Positions 1 through 7,991 of a stretch of DNA of 64,000 nucleotides are shown one piece after another; positions within the stretch are counted from its first letter, which is position 1, and the number at the start of each line of letters is the position of its first letter. The notes below the pieces were generated by a model. It did no database searches. It was not told the origin of the DNA and saw only the letters and a list, made by a program, of their open reading frames with translations. The stretch is from contig NZ_NUNF01000024.1 in the NCBI RefSeq assembly GCF_002585305.1, positions 1-64,000 on the forward strand, read 5' to 3'. The position numbers and the translations under genes were made by a program. This DNA is from Bacillus sp. AFS037270 (lineage in GTDB: Bacteria; Bacillota; Bacilli; Bacillales_B; DSM-18226).

Positions 1-80
1 AGTCAAGAGAGGCTATTGACTACCGAACAAGAATAAAAAAAGCCTCGAGGGTAGTCAAAGGACACTATCGACGACTAAGC
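1..80. repeat. Two diverged units of a hairpin repeat family
   Basis: Two degenerate units of the same family as the 52-bp array at 24323-24702. Each has a hairpin core followed by an A-rich spacer and ends before another GGTAGTCAA. In the first unit the right arm TATTGACTACC would pair fully with GGTAGTCAATA, the left arm consensus of the array. The array may extend to the left of the window. Confidence 0.75.
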
Positions 81-113
81 ATAAATTTAAAAGTGGAAAA
101 AGGAGCGAGAAAC

Positions 114-1220
114 ATGGATCGAAATGATGGGATGAATTATGCACCAAAAGGATTGGTTAAAAAGGTTGTCGTTGAGCCGGGAGTGTTTCAATTTGCTGCC
201 ATCGGTTTGGATCATGGTCATATTTACGGGATGTGTAACGGCTTAATCGAAGCAGGAGGCCAGTTAGTGGCGGTGTATGATCCAGATCCGAAAAAAGTCC
301 AAAACTTTATCACAAAATACCCTGAAGCAAACATCGTTTCATCGGAAGAAGAGATTTTTTCCAATCCTGACATTAAACTAGTTGCCAGTGCCAATATTCC
401 ATCTGAGCGAGGACCATTGGGCCTCCGTGTCCTTGATCATGGCAAACACTATTTTACGGATAAGCCTGCGTTTACCACATTGGAGCAAGTGAAACAGGCA
501 AGAGAAAAGGTAGCAGAGACAGGTCTTAGATGGGGAATCTATTATGGTGAACGCCTGCATTCTGAAAGTTCGATCTTTGCCGGTCAATTAATTGAAGAAG
601 GTGCGATTGGGCGAGTTGTCCAAGTCATTGGAACGGGCCCGCATCGTGCCAACCCTAAGAGCAGACCTGGCTGGTTTTTCGATCCTGAATATTATGGCGG
701 CATTCTTTGTGATATTGGAAGTCATCAAATTGAACAATTCCTGCAATTTACAGGCGCAAAAGATGCAAAGGTACTTCATAGTAAAATTGCTAACTATCAT
801 TTTAAACAGTATCCGAAGTTTCAAGATTTTGGGGATGCCACATTAGTAGCCGATAATGGGGCCACCTTCTATTTCCGCGTCGATTGGTTTACACCGGATG
901 GTCTTGGTACATGGGGAGATGGGCGGGTCTTTATTTTAGGAACAGATGGTTATATTGAAGTACGGAAGTATATCGATATTGCCAGAGATTCCAGAGGAGA
1001 CCAGCTATATCTAGTAAATCATCAGGGAGAAAAACACTATCAATTATCTGGTCAAGTTGGCTGCCCGTTCTTTGGCGAATTCATCCTTGATTGCCTAAAC
1101 GGTACCGAAAATGCGATGACCCAAGAACATACCTTTAGAGCGGCTGAATTATGTATTGAAGCCCAGGAAAAGGCAATTTGGGTAGAGTCAGCAGAGTCCC
1201 CTTTAGTCACAAAAAATTAA
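114..1220 (+). CDS. Gfo/Idh/MocA family oxidoreductase
   Basis: About 368 aa. An N-terminal Rossmann fold (FAAIGLDHGH, then a second strand ending in AVYDPDP) is followed by a DKP motif near residue 125, the counterpart of the family's EKP, where Lys takes part in catalysis. A C-terminal alpha/beta domain follows (GGILCDIGSHQIEQFL). Such proteins oxidise or reduce sugars, inositols or their derivatives with NAD(P). The start at 114 is chosen because AGGAG lies 8 nt upstream; an in-frame GTG at 93 has no such site. It sits just ahead of a Nif3-like gene and the glucuronoxylan operon, so a sugar or uronate-derived substrate is likely, but the exact substrate cannot be read from sequence. Confidence 0.85.
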   Translation: MDRNDGMNYAPKGLVKKVVVEPGVFQFAAIGLDHGHIYGMCNGLIEAGGQLVAVYDPDPKKVQNFITKYPEANIVSSEEEIFSNPDIKLVASANIPSERGPLGLRVLDHGKHYFTDKPAFTTLEQVKQAREKVAETGLRWGIYYGERLHSESSIFAGQLIEEGAIGRVVQVIGTGPHRANPKSRPGWFFDPEYYGGILCDIGSHQIEQFLQFTGAKDAKVLHSKIANYHFKQYPKFQDFGDATLVADNGATFYFRVDWFTPDGLGTWGDGRVFILGTDGYIEVRKYIDIARDSRGDQLYLVNHQGEKHYQLSGQVGCPFFGEFILDCLNGTENAMTQEHTFRAAELCIEAQEKAIWVESAESPLVTKN

Positions 1221-1298
1221 AGTTAAATTGTTAGAAAGAGTTGTTTGGAACATGGCAACTCTTTCTACAAAAAGATTATTTTTGAAAGAAGGGTAAAA

Positions 1299-2090
1299 AT
1301 GGCGATCTCCGTTCAAGATGTCTTAAATAAATTAATAGAGCCAGTGAATAAAATTCCCAACACTGTAGACACGCTCAAGTTTGGTGATCCAAACATGGAG
1401 GTAAAAGGAATCGCTGTAACGTTTATGGCAACGCAACAGGTCATTGAACAGGCAATCAGCTTAGGGACCAATCTTTTGATTACCCATGAGGGTCTATTTT
1501 ACAGCCATATGGATGAAACAATAGTGGAAGAATCCAAAGTTTATCTTGAAAAGCGCCGGTTCATTGAAGAGTCCGGAATAGCCATCTATCGTTTTCATGA
1601 TTATATACATAGGTATCAGCCTGATGGGATTATGGTTGGGCTGATTGAGGCATTGGGTTGGAAAACCTATGTAGAAAAAAATCACCCGGCATCAACCATT
1701 GTAAAAATTCCTTCTATGTCAGTGAGGGAAATTGCTGAGTACGTAAAGGGGAAACTTGGAATCGAGTTTGTCCGTACGGTAGGGAATTTAGAGGGACCTT
1801 GTACTCGTATCGGCTTGTTAGCCGGATATCGAGGAGGAGGGGCTTTATCTATACCGCTCTTCGAGAGGGAGGAACTTGATTTAATTATTTCAGGTGAAGG
1901 GCCTGAGTGGGAGACTCCAGAGTTTGTAAGGGATGCTGCCTATCATGGAAAACAAAAAGCATTAATGGTTCTAGGACATGCCGAAAGTGAAGCACCTGGT
2001 ATGAAGTATTTGGCAGAATGGATCAAAACTATTTTCCCAGGGATTCCTGTTCATTTCATACCAGAAAGGCCACTTTTCCAAGTAGTTTAA
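1299..2090 (+). CDS. Nif3-like dinuclear metal-centre protein
   Basis: About 263 aa, similar to the Nif3/YqfO (DUF34) family, which forms toroidal hexamers with a two-metal site. Visible family features are LLITHEGLFY (metal-ligand His in the ITHE motif), a second His region (IAIYRFHDYIHR) and the C-terminal GHAESEAPG segment carrying His and Glu ligands. The function of the family is unsettled; GTP cyclohydrolase and hydrolase roles have been proposed. The start at 1299 follows GAAAGAAGGG with suitable spacing; a TTG at 1245 is in frame but has no ribosome site. It follows the oxidoreductase by about 80 nt and is probably co-transcribed, which suggests a metal-dependent step on the same small molecule. 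Confidence 0.75.
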   Translation: MAISVQDVLNKLIEPVNKIPNTVDTLKFGDPNMEVKGIAVTFMATQQVIEQAISLGTNLLITHEGLFYSHMDETIVEESKVYLEKRRFIEESGIAIYRFHDYIHRYQPDGIMVGLIEALGWKTYVEKNHPASTIVKIPSMSVREIAEYVKGKLGIEFVRTVGNLEGPCTRIGLLAGYRGGGALSIPLFEREELDLIISGEGPEWETPEFVRDAAYHGKQKALMVLGHAESEAPGMKYLAEWIKTIFPGIPVHFIPERPLFQVV

Positions 2091-2154
2091 AAAGCACTAA
2101 TTTAAAAGATAATAAAAATGTAATAGATTAATAAAAAAATTGATGGATTTTGTC

Positions 2155-2168
2155 TGAAACCGCTTGCA
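2155..2168 (+). promoter_or_regulatory. Candidate CcpA cre box
   Basis: TGAAACCGCTTGCA matches the consensus TGWAANCGNTNWCA at 13 of 14 positions. It overlaps the putative -35 element of the downstream operon, which fits carbon catabolite repression. Confidence 0.65.
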
Positions 2169-2192
2169 CCTATAAAATAGTGGTGTTAAAAT
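2164..2192 (+). promoter_or_regulatory. Putative sigma-A promoter of the glucuronoxylan operon
   Basis: TTGCAC and TAAAAT are separated by 17 nt, placing the start near 2199, immediately before the first XylR-like operator. The cre box covers the -35 side. Confidence 0.5.
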
Positions 2193-2201
2193 GATTATAA
2201 C

Positions 2202-2228
2202 ATAGTTTGTATGACGAACAAACAAACT
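2202..2228. promoter_or_regulatory. XylR-like operator 1
   Basis: ATAGTTTGT is followed after a 7-nt spacer by ACAAACAAACT, resembling the Bacillus xyl operator (AGTTTGTT with an inverted AACAAACT). It lies just downstream of the predicted transcription start. Confidence 0.65.
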
Positions 2229-2281
2229 GGATATATCACATTTAACCAGCAGAATTCAAATAGGTATAAATTTCAGTTTAG

Positions 2282-2306
2282 ATAGTTTGTAGGATAGACG
2301 AACTAT
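2282..2306. promoter_or_regulatory. XylR-like operator 2
   Basis: Arms ATAGTTTGT and ACGAACTAT are separated by 7 nt and match in inverted order at 8 of 9 positions. It is the second site in the same 5' leader, about 80 bp from the first, a spacing that could allow cooperative or looped binding. Confidence 0.65.
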
Positions 2307-2386
2307 GTTGTAAGTAAATGGAAATATAGCATTCTTTCTATATCTATTAAGCAAGACCTTTTAAAAAAATATAAGGAGGGAATTCA

Positions 2387-3358
2387 TTGAAGCAAGTAGT
2401 CGAGGTATCAAAGCAAACACAAGAACTCCAAGTGCCCCTTATTACCACTCCTAAAAGATCATTGGTACTAAAAGCACTTAAAAAAGATTGGCAGCTGTAT
2501 TCTCTACTTGTTTTACCAATCATTTATCTCGTGATCTTCAAGTATATACCGATGATTGGTAATATTATTGCCTTTAGAAGATTTATTCCCGGAGGAAATA
2601 TTTTTGGGGAAGAGTGGGTGGGTCTTCATTACTTTCAAATGTTTGTAGGAGACGCGGCCTTCTGGCAGGTATTTAAAAACACTTTAATTACCAGCAGTTT
2701 AACGTTACTTTTCTGTTTCCCTGCTCCGATTATTATTGCTTTATTGTTAAACGAAATCAAATCAAAAAAGTTCAAAAAGTTTGTTCAGACCGCTTCTTAC
2801 TTACCGCACTTCCTATCGGTTGTTATTATAAGCGGAATGATTTTACAGTTAACCTCCACCAGTGGTGCAATCAATTCATTGATTCAACTCTTTGGCGGGA
2901 AGCCTATTCTTTTTATGCAAGATCCGCACTGGTTTAGACCCGTATATGTTGCCTCAGAAGTTTGGCAGACGATGGGTTGGGGAGCCATTCTGTATTTAGC
3001 TGCCCTTACAAATATCGACGATTCTTTATATGAAGCAGCCAAAATTGATGGAGCAAACAGATGGAAACAAACCATTCATATTACGATTCCAGGAATTCTT
3101 CCAACGGTTATTACACTACTAATTCTGAATATTGGAAATCTTATGGCGGTAGGCTTTGAAAAAATCTTATTAATCTATAACCCATTAAACTTTGAAACTT
3201 CGGATGTTATTTCTACCTATCTTTTCCGGATTGGTTTACAATCGAGCAACTTTAGTTATGCGACTGCAATTGGCTTGTTTGAATCCATCATTGGATTGAT
3301 CTTAGTCTTTTCTGCCAATTTTCTATCGAAAAAATTTACAGACAATGGATTGTGGTAA
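2387..3358 (+). CDS. ABC sugar importer permease, LplB type
   Basis: 323 aa integral membrane protein of the LplB family (MalF-like). After a short polar N terminus, the segment YSLLVLPIIYLVIFKYIPMI opens the membrane domain. The EAA loop, which contacts the ATPase, is seen as EAAKIDGANRWKQTIHITIPG. The TTG start has AAGGAGGG 6 nt upstream. The gene stop overlaps an in-frame upstream GTG of the next permease, so the two are translationally close. With the next permease, the lipoprotein, uxuA and aguA this matches the aldotetraouronate importers (AguEFG, or LplB-YtcP-YtcQ) of Geobacillus and Paenibacillus. No ATPase is encoded; a shared MsmX-type subunit is expected elsewhere. Confidence 0.9.
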   Translation: MKQVVEVSKQTQELQVPLITTPKRSLVLKALKKDWQLYSLLVLPIIYLVIFKYIPMIGNIIAFRRFIPGGNIFGEEWVGLHYFQMFVGDAAFWQVFKNTLITSSLTLLFCFPAPIIIALLLNEIKSKKFKKFVQTASYLPHFLSVVIISGMILQLTSTSGAINSLIQLFGGKPILFMQDPHWFRPVYVASEVWQTMGWGAILYLAALTNIDDSLYEAAKIDGANRWKQTIHITIPGILPTVITLLILNIGNLMAVGFEKILLIYNPLNFETSDVISTYLFRIGLQSSNFSYATAIGLFESIIGLILVFSANFLSKKFTDNGLW

Positions 3359-3372
3359 GGGAGGAAAGACCA

Positions 3373-4245
3373 GTGAAGGAAACGGTACAGTACAAAATAT
3401 TTAAAGTCATTAATGTGCTTATTTTGTTATTAGTTATATATGTGACATTATTTCCCTTTTTAAATGTCGTTGCTCAGTCATTTAGCGGTCAAGCGGAAAT
3501 TAACGCCGGTAAAGTAAATTTGATACCAAAAGGGTTTAACCTTACAACCTATCAAACCATCCTGCATGACAAAACATTTTGGACCAGTTATCGGAATACC
3601 ATTGTTTATACGGTTCTAGGTACCGTGATCGCAATGGTTATGACGACCACATTTGCTTATGTTTTGTCGAAAAAGCGGCTTATGGGTCGTAAGTTCTTTA
3701 CCTCCATGGCGATTTTCACGATGTTTTTTAGCGGTGGATTGATACCGAACTATATCTTAATTAAAAATCTTGCCTGGACCAATACAATCTGGGCGATTGT
3801 TATCCCTGGTGCAATTAGTATCTTTAATATGCTAATCATGAAATCTTTTTTCGAAGCAATGCCTGAGGAACTGGAAGAAGCAGCCTCAATTGATGGGTCG
3901 TCAACTTATGGAACATTTCTAAAAATCATCTTACCGTTATCAAAACCGATTTTAGCTACTATGGTCCTGTTCTATGCGGTGGGGAACTGGAATTCATGGT
4001 TTGGGGCATTCCTTTATTTGGATCAGTCCGATAAGTTCCCAGTGACACTTTACTTGAGAAATCTTTTGGCGGGAGCAACATCCGGTCAATCAGCTGGTGC
4101 TACTTCTGCGGATGATTTGCAACAAATTGGCGCAAATATTAAGGCAGTAACAATGGTATTAACGGTATTGCCAATATTAATGGTTTATCCGTTTGTGCAG
4201 AAATACTTTGTTTCCGGCATCATGCTTGGATCTGTTAAACAATAA
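3373..4245 (+). CDS. ABC sugar importer permease, YtcP/LplC type
   Basis: About 290 aa, MalG-like. Membrane segments begin at VLILLLVIYVTLFPFLNVV and the EAA loop reads EEAASIDGSSTYGTFLKIILP. The C terminus VSGIMLGSVKQ is typical of this subfamily. The start is GTG at 3373, placed 8 nt after AAGGGAGG; this ribosome site overlaps the stop of the upstream permease gene. It should pair with that permease as the transmembrane core of the importer. The paralogous pair at 57220-59114 has the same architecture. Confidence 0.9.
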   Translation: MKETVQYKIFKVINVLILLLVIYVTLFPFLNVVAQSFSGQAEINAGKVNLIPKGFNLTTYQTILHDKTFWTSYRNTIVYTVLGTVIAMVMTTTFAYVLSKKRLMGRKFFTSMAIFTMFFSGGLIPNYILIKNLAWTNTIWAIVIPGAISIFNMLIMKSFFEAMPEELEEAASIDGSSTYGTFLKIILPLSKPILATMVLFYAVGNWNSWFGAFLYLDQSDKFPVTLYLRNLLAGATSGQSAGATSADDLQQIGANIKAVTMVLTVLPILMVYPFVQKYFVSGIMLGSVKQ

Positions 4246-4305
4246 CCTGGATGCAACTTATTTACATAAGTTCATTATAAAAACATTAAAAGTGGGGGAA
4301 CTCCA

Positions 4306-5964
4306 ATGGCAAAAATTTTAAAAAAGTTAGCTTTTTTAGTTGCAATTGTTACCGCTCTCAGCAGCTTATTGGCTGGATGCAGCAGTGATAAAAGCTCTAG
4401 CACAACTGCCTCAGCTCCTAAAGATAAGGGAGTTGCCATGGCAGACTATGGCGTTGGAAAAACATTTAAAGCAACAAAACCAATTTCATTTACAACGATG
4501 TACAATGATGCTGCATGGTATGCCTATAAAAAGGATTGGCTGCTTTGGAGTGAAATCACGAAGAGAACGAATGTTACTTTGAAACCAACAGTTGTACCAA
4601 TGAGTGATTACGCTCAAAAAAGAAGTTTATTAATTAGTTCAGGAGATGCTCCGCTCATTATCCCTAAAACATACCCAGGTCAAGAAACGCCATTTGTTTC
4701 TTCTGGTGCGATTTTGCCAATTAGTGATTACGTGAAATACATGCCTAACTTCATGGATAAAGTGAAAAAATGGAACTTACAGCCTGAGATTGATAATTTA
4801 AGACAAGCTGATGGTAAATATTATGTACTTCCTGGTTTACACGAAGAGGTATGGCCAGATTACACACTAGCTGTAAGAACAGATATTTTTGAAAAGAATA
4901 ATATTGCTATTCCAAAAACATGGGATGAATTTGAAGCAGCATTGAAAAAATTAAAAGAAATTTATCCTGATGTAACGCCATTCTCCGATCGCTGGAGTAC
5001 GACCGGATCCGTTAGTCCGTTGGGTGCTTTATTGCAATATGCCGCTCCTACTTTTGGTACCGTTGGCGGCTGGGGCACATCAAACTATGTGACCTTTGAT
5101 CAAAACAAAAATAAATTTGTATTTGCTGGTGCATCAAAAGAATATAAAGAAATGCTAACTTACTTTAATGGACTTATTAAAGAAGGCTTGTTGGACAAAG
5201 AAAGCTTATCACAAAGTGACGATCAAGCCGTTCAAAAATTTGTAAACGGTAAGTCATTTGTTATTAGCAGTAACTCTCAAGAAATCGTTACGATGCGTAA
5301 TAGTATGGACAAAACGCTAGGAGCAGGTAAATACTCTATTGCGAAAATCGACGTACCTGGAGGTCCAAAAGGAAACGTAATTGCTGGATCAAGATTAGAA
5401 AACGGAATCATGATTAGTGCTAAAGCAAAAGATGATCCGAATTTTACTACTTTGCTTCAATTTATTGACTGGTTCTGGTATAGCGATGAAGGAGAAGAAT
5501 TAGCTAAATGGGGCGTTGAAGGCACAACATATAAAAAGGAAAATGGTAAACGCGTTCTTATGCCAGATGTTAACTTCCTTGGCCTAAACCCTTCCGGAAA
5601 GAAAGATTTACGTGTTGACTATGGTTTCGGAACTGGTTCATTTGCATACGGTGGTACGACAGATTTACTTCAATCCACAATGAGTGAGGAAGAAATTAAA
5701 TTCCAAGATAGTATGCACCAAAATAAAGAAGTATTGCCTGTAAATCCTCCATATCCGATGAGTGCAACTGATCAAGAACAAGCAACACTTATTTCTACAC
5801 CATTAACGGATACGGTAAAACAAAATACAGCGAAGTTCATTTTAGGTACTCGTCCATTATCTGAGTGGAATGCTTATGTATCTGAATTAAAAGCTAAAGG
5901 TATGGATAAATATTTAGATATGGTTAATAAAGCCTATAAAGATTATCAAAAGAAAAATAAGTAA
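4306..5964 (+). CDS. Extracellular sugar-binding lipoprotein, YtcQ/LplA type
   Basis: 552 aa. The signal peptide ends in a lipobox LLAGC with Cys25 as lipidation site, followed by a Ser/Thr linker. The mature part is a large family 1-type solute-binding protein (TWDEFEAALKKLKEIYPD, WFWYSDEGEELAKWG). At about 550 aa it is longer than maltose-type binding proteins, as usual for partners of LplB/YtcP permeases. Together with the neighbouring aguA and uxuA, the likely ligand is methylglucuronoxylo-oligosaccharide (aldotetraouronic acid); this is context-based. It should sit on the outer face of the membrane and deliver ligand to the two upstream permeases. Confidence 0.88.
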   Translation: MAKILKKLAFLVAIVTALSSLLAGCSSDKSSSTTASAPKDKGVAMADYGVGKTFKATKPISFTTMYNDAAWYAYKKDWLLWSEITKRTNVTLKPTVVPMSDYAQKRSLLISSGDAPLIIPKTYPGQETPFVSSGAILPISDYVKYMPNFMDKVKKWNLQPEIDNLRQADGKYYVLPGLHEEVWPDYTLAVRTDIFEKNNIAIPKTWDEFEAALKKLKEIYPDVTPFSDRWSTTGSVSPLGALLQYAAPTFGTVGGWGTSNYVTFDQNKNKFVFAGASKEYKEMLTYFNGLIKEGLLDKESLSQSDDQAVQKFVNGKSFVISSNSQEIVTMRNSMDKTLGAGKYSIAKIDVPGGPKGNVIAGSRLENGIMISAKAKDDPNFTTLLQFIDWFWYSDEGEELAKWGVEGTTYKKENGKRVLMPDVNFLGLNPSGKKDLRVDYGFGTGSFAYGGTTDLLQSTMSEEEIKFQDSMHQNKEVLPVNPPYPMSATDQEQATLISTPLTDTVKQNTAKFILGTRPLSEWNAYVSELKAKGMDKYLDMVNKAYKDYQKKNK

Positions 5965-5986
5965 TTAGATTAAGTGATTGTGTGAT

Positions 5987-6023
5987 ACTGCCTGTAATAT
6001 TTTTAAAAAGAATTGCAGGCAGT
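5987..6023 (+). other. Intercistronic hairpin after the binding-protein gene
   Basis: An inverted repeat of about 12 bp (ACTGCCTGTAAT and, 12 nt later, its near complement ending GCAGGCAGT). There is no T tract, so it is more likely a 3' stabiliser of the lipoprotein mRNA than a terminator. Confidence 0.45.
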
Positions 6024-6061
6024 TGTCATATCCGTCACTAAAAACAAAATGATCATATGTG

Positions 6062-6108
6062 ATGGTTGTGGAGAGATAGGTGACTTCTCACGTTCACAAC
6101 CATTTTTC
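6062..6108 (+). terminator. Intrinsic terminator, possibly leaky
   Basis: Arms ATGGTTGTG and CACAACCAT pair perfectly and are followed by TTTTT. The genes downstream belong to the same pathway, so this probably lowers rather than blocks read-through. Confidence 0.6.
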
Positions 6109-6158
6109 TCTATTAGAGAAATATCAAAATCAAAATGAACTTGATAGGTGGATTTTTT

Positions 6159-6854
6159 ATGAGAAAAAGAGAGTTTGGTGAAGGAACCTTATTTTCAGTA
6201 ACAAATTATATCTATTGGCTATTAATGACAAATATTTATTTTGTCCTTTGTAATATCATTTTCCTATTCTTTTTTATGACGCTAGAACCTACTTTTTCCA
6301 ATATTACGATTTATTTTATCGCTCTAATCCTGACAGGACCTTCCGTTTCAGCACTGTTTTATTCAATGGGAAAACTAATCCGGGAAAAGGAACTTTCTCC
6401 ATTAAGAGATTTCTTTCACGGATATCAAATAAATTTTAAAGATACCATGCGATTTTGGCTGCCGCTTCTTCTGGTTCTATATATCCTTTTTGTTGACTTG
6501 CAATACTTTAATTCAAATCCATCAGTACTTAATCATATTTTATCAGTAGTTTTTTTCATAGGAATTATCGTTACGCTGATTTTTATGATGTATGCATTTT
6601 TAATTAATGCAGGCTTTAACTTTAGATTGAAAGATATTTGGAAACTATCCGTTTATTATAGCTTTAAAAAAGTAAAGGTTACCTTTGGAAATATCAGCAT
6701 CGTTATTATCACTTTATTTTTAACAACGATTACTTCAAATTTTTTCATCCTATTTACGGCAAGTGTAGTTTGTTATGTATTTTTACTTAATAGCAGGGAA
6801 GTTCTCGAAGACCTAAAAGTGAACTTTTGTAAACCGAATGAGAGTGCGAATTAA
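6159..6854 (+). CDS. DUF624 (YesL-like) membrane protein
   Basis: About 231 aa, with some five or six hydrophobic segments (IYWLLMTNIYFVLCNIIFLF; FWLPLLLVLYILFV; ILSVVFFIGIIVTLIFMMYA; and a C-terminal pair). YesL-family proteins are found next to LplB/YtcP-type sugar importers in Bacillaceae and Paenibacillaceae; their function is not established. The start at 6159 is chosen because AGGTGG lies 7 nt upstream; the ATG at 6135 has no ribosome site. It ends 15 nt before uxuA, so the two are co-transcribed. A role in assembly or control of the importer is only inference. Confidence 0.75.
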   Translation: MRKREFGEGTLFSVTNYIYWLLMTNIYFVLCNIIFLFFFMTLEPTFSNITIYFIALILTGPSVSALFYSMGKLIREKELSPLRDFFHGYQINFKDTMRFWLPLLLVLYILFVDLQYFNSNPSVLNHILSVVFFIGIIVTLIFMMYAFLINAGFNFRLKDIWKLSVYYSFKKVKVTFGNISIVIITLFLTTITSNFFILFTASVVCYVFLLNSREVLEDLKVNFCKPNESAN

Positions 6855-6869
6855 CGGAGGGATATAAGA

Positions 6870-7925
6870 ATGAAGATAGGATTTAGATGGTATGGTGTGG
6901 GCAATGATTCTGTAACCCTAAATCATATTAAACAAATACCAGGCGTAGAGACGATTGTTTGGGCGCTTCACGATATGCAGGCCGGAGAAGAATGGCCGTT
7001 GGATCGAGGCCTAGAAGTAAAACGACAGGCAGATCAATATGGTTTTAATATCGATGTGGTAGAGAGTGTTAACGTACATGAGGATATAAAGCTTGGTTCT
7101 CCCACCCGGGACCAATACATAGAAAACTATAAACGTACAATTGAAAAGCTGGCTAAAGTGGGGGTAAAGGTCATCTGTTATAACTTTATGCCTGTTTTTG
7201 ATTGGATAAGAACTGATTTATATAAAGCCCATGAAGATGGTTCAACTGCCCTTTTCTATGAAACTTCAAAAGTTGATGACATTGACCCAATGGAATTGGT
7301 GAATAAAATTGCGATGAACCCTGATTTCACCATGCCAGGCTGGGAGCCTGAGCGATTGGAGAACATTACCACTCTATTTGAAGCCTATAAGAATGTAACA
7401 GAAGATGACTTATTCAATAATTTGCAATACTTCCTTGAAGCCATTATTCCAGTCGCAAAAGAACATGATATCAAAATGGCGATTCACCCGGATGATCCAC
7501 CATGGTCTGTATTTGGATTACCGAGGATTGTAACCAATCAGGAAAATATCCGACGGATTTTAAAGCTTGTTGACAGTCCATACAATGGGGTCACACTTTG
7601 CAGTGGGGCATTAGGTTCAAGCCGCAGCAATGATGTGGTTGCCATGGTTCGGGAATTTGCGGAGCGAATCCCGTTTGCCCATGTTCGCAATGTGAAAATC
7701 TATGAAAATGGTGATTTTATTGAAACCTCTCACCGAACACAAGATGGTTCAGTAGATATAGTTGGAATCATGAAAGCCTATCATGAAAGCGGCTTTAAAG
7801 GATACATCCGTCCGGATCATGGCCGGCATATATGGGATGAACAATGCCGGCCTGGATATGGTCTATATGATCGGGCATTAGGCATCATGTATTTATTAGG
7901 CGCTTGGGATGCCTTAAATCGATAA
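6870..7925 (+). CDS. uxuA: Mannonate dehydratase
   Basis: 351 aa, a TIM-barrel enzyme that converts D-mannonate to 2-keto-3-deoxy-D-gluconate in the cytoplasm, the third step of glucuronate catabolism. Typical features are MKIGFRWYG at the N terminus, MAIHPDDPPW and LCSGALG in the middle, HVRNVK, and GYIRPDHGRHIW near the C terminus, carrying the His, Asp and Cys residues expected at the metal site. Length matches the family. GGAGGG lies at good distance before the ATG. It stands between the importer genes and aguA, so it handles glucuronate released by the alpha-glucuronidase. The isomerase (uxaC), fructuronate reductase, kdgK and kdgA are not in this window. Confidence 0.95.
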   Translation: MKIGFRWYGVGNDSVTLNHIKQIPGVETIVWALHDMQAGEEWPLDRGLEVKRQADQYGFNIDVVESVNVHEDIKLGSPTRDQYIENYKRTIEKLAKVGVKVICYNFMPVFDWIRTDLYKAHEDGSTALFYETSKVDDIDPMELVNKIAMNPDFTMPGWEPERLENITTLFEAYKNVTEDDLFNNLQYFLEAIIPVAKEHDIKMAIHPDDPPWSVFGLPRIVTNQENIRRILKLVDSPYNGVTLCSGALGSSRSNDVVAMVREFAERIPFAHVRNVKIYENGDFIETSHRTQDGSVDIVGIMKAYHESGFKGYIRPDHGRHIWDEQCRPGYGLYDRALGIMYLLGAWDALNR

Positions 7926-7991
7926 ATAGTAGAGTAATTGATCCTCAATTACTTACGCTAACACTCATTTCAATATGGAGGAGGACTAATA

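Noticed and set aside
2091..2386. Riboswitch in the long leader of the importer operon
   Set aside because: The features there are explained by a cre box, a promoter and two XylR-like operators; no known riboswitch core could be recognised.
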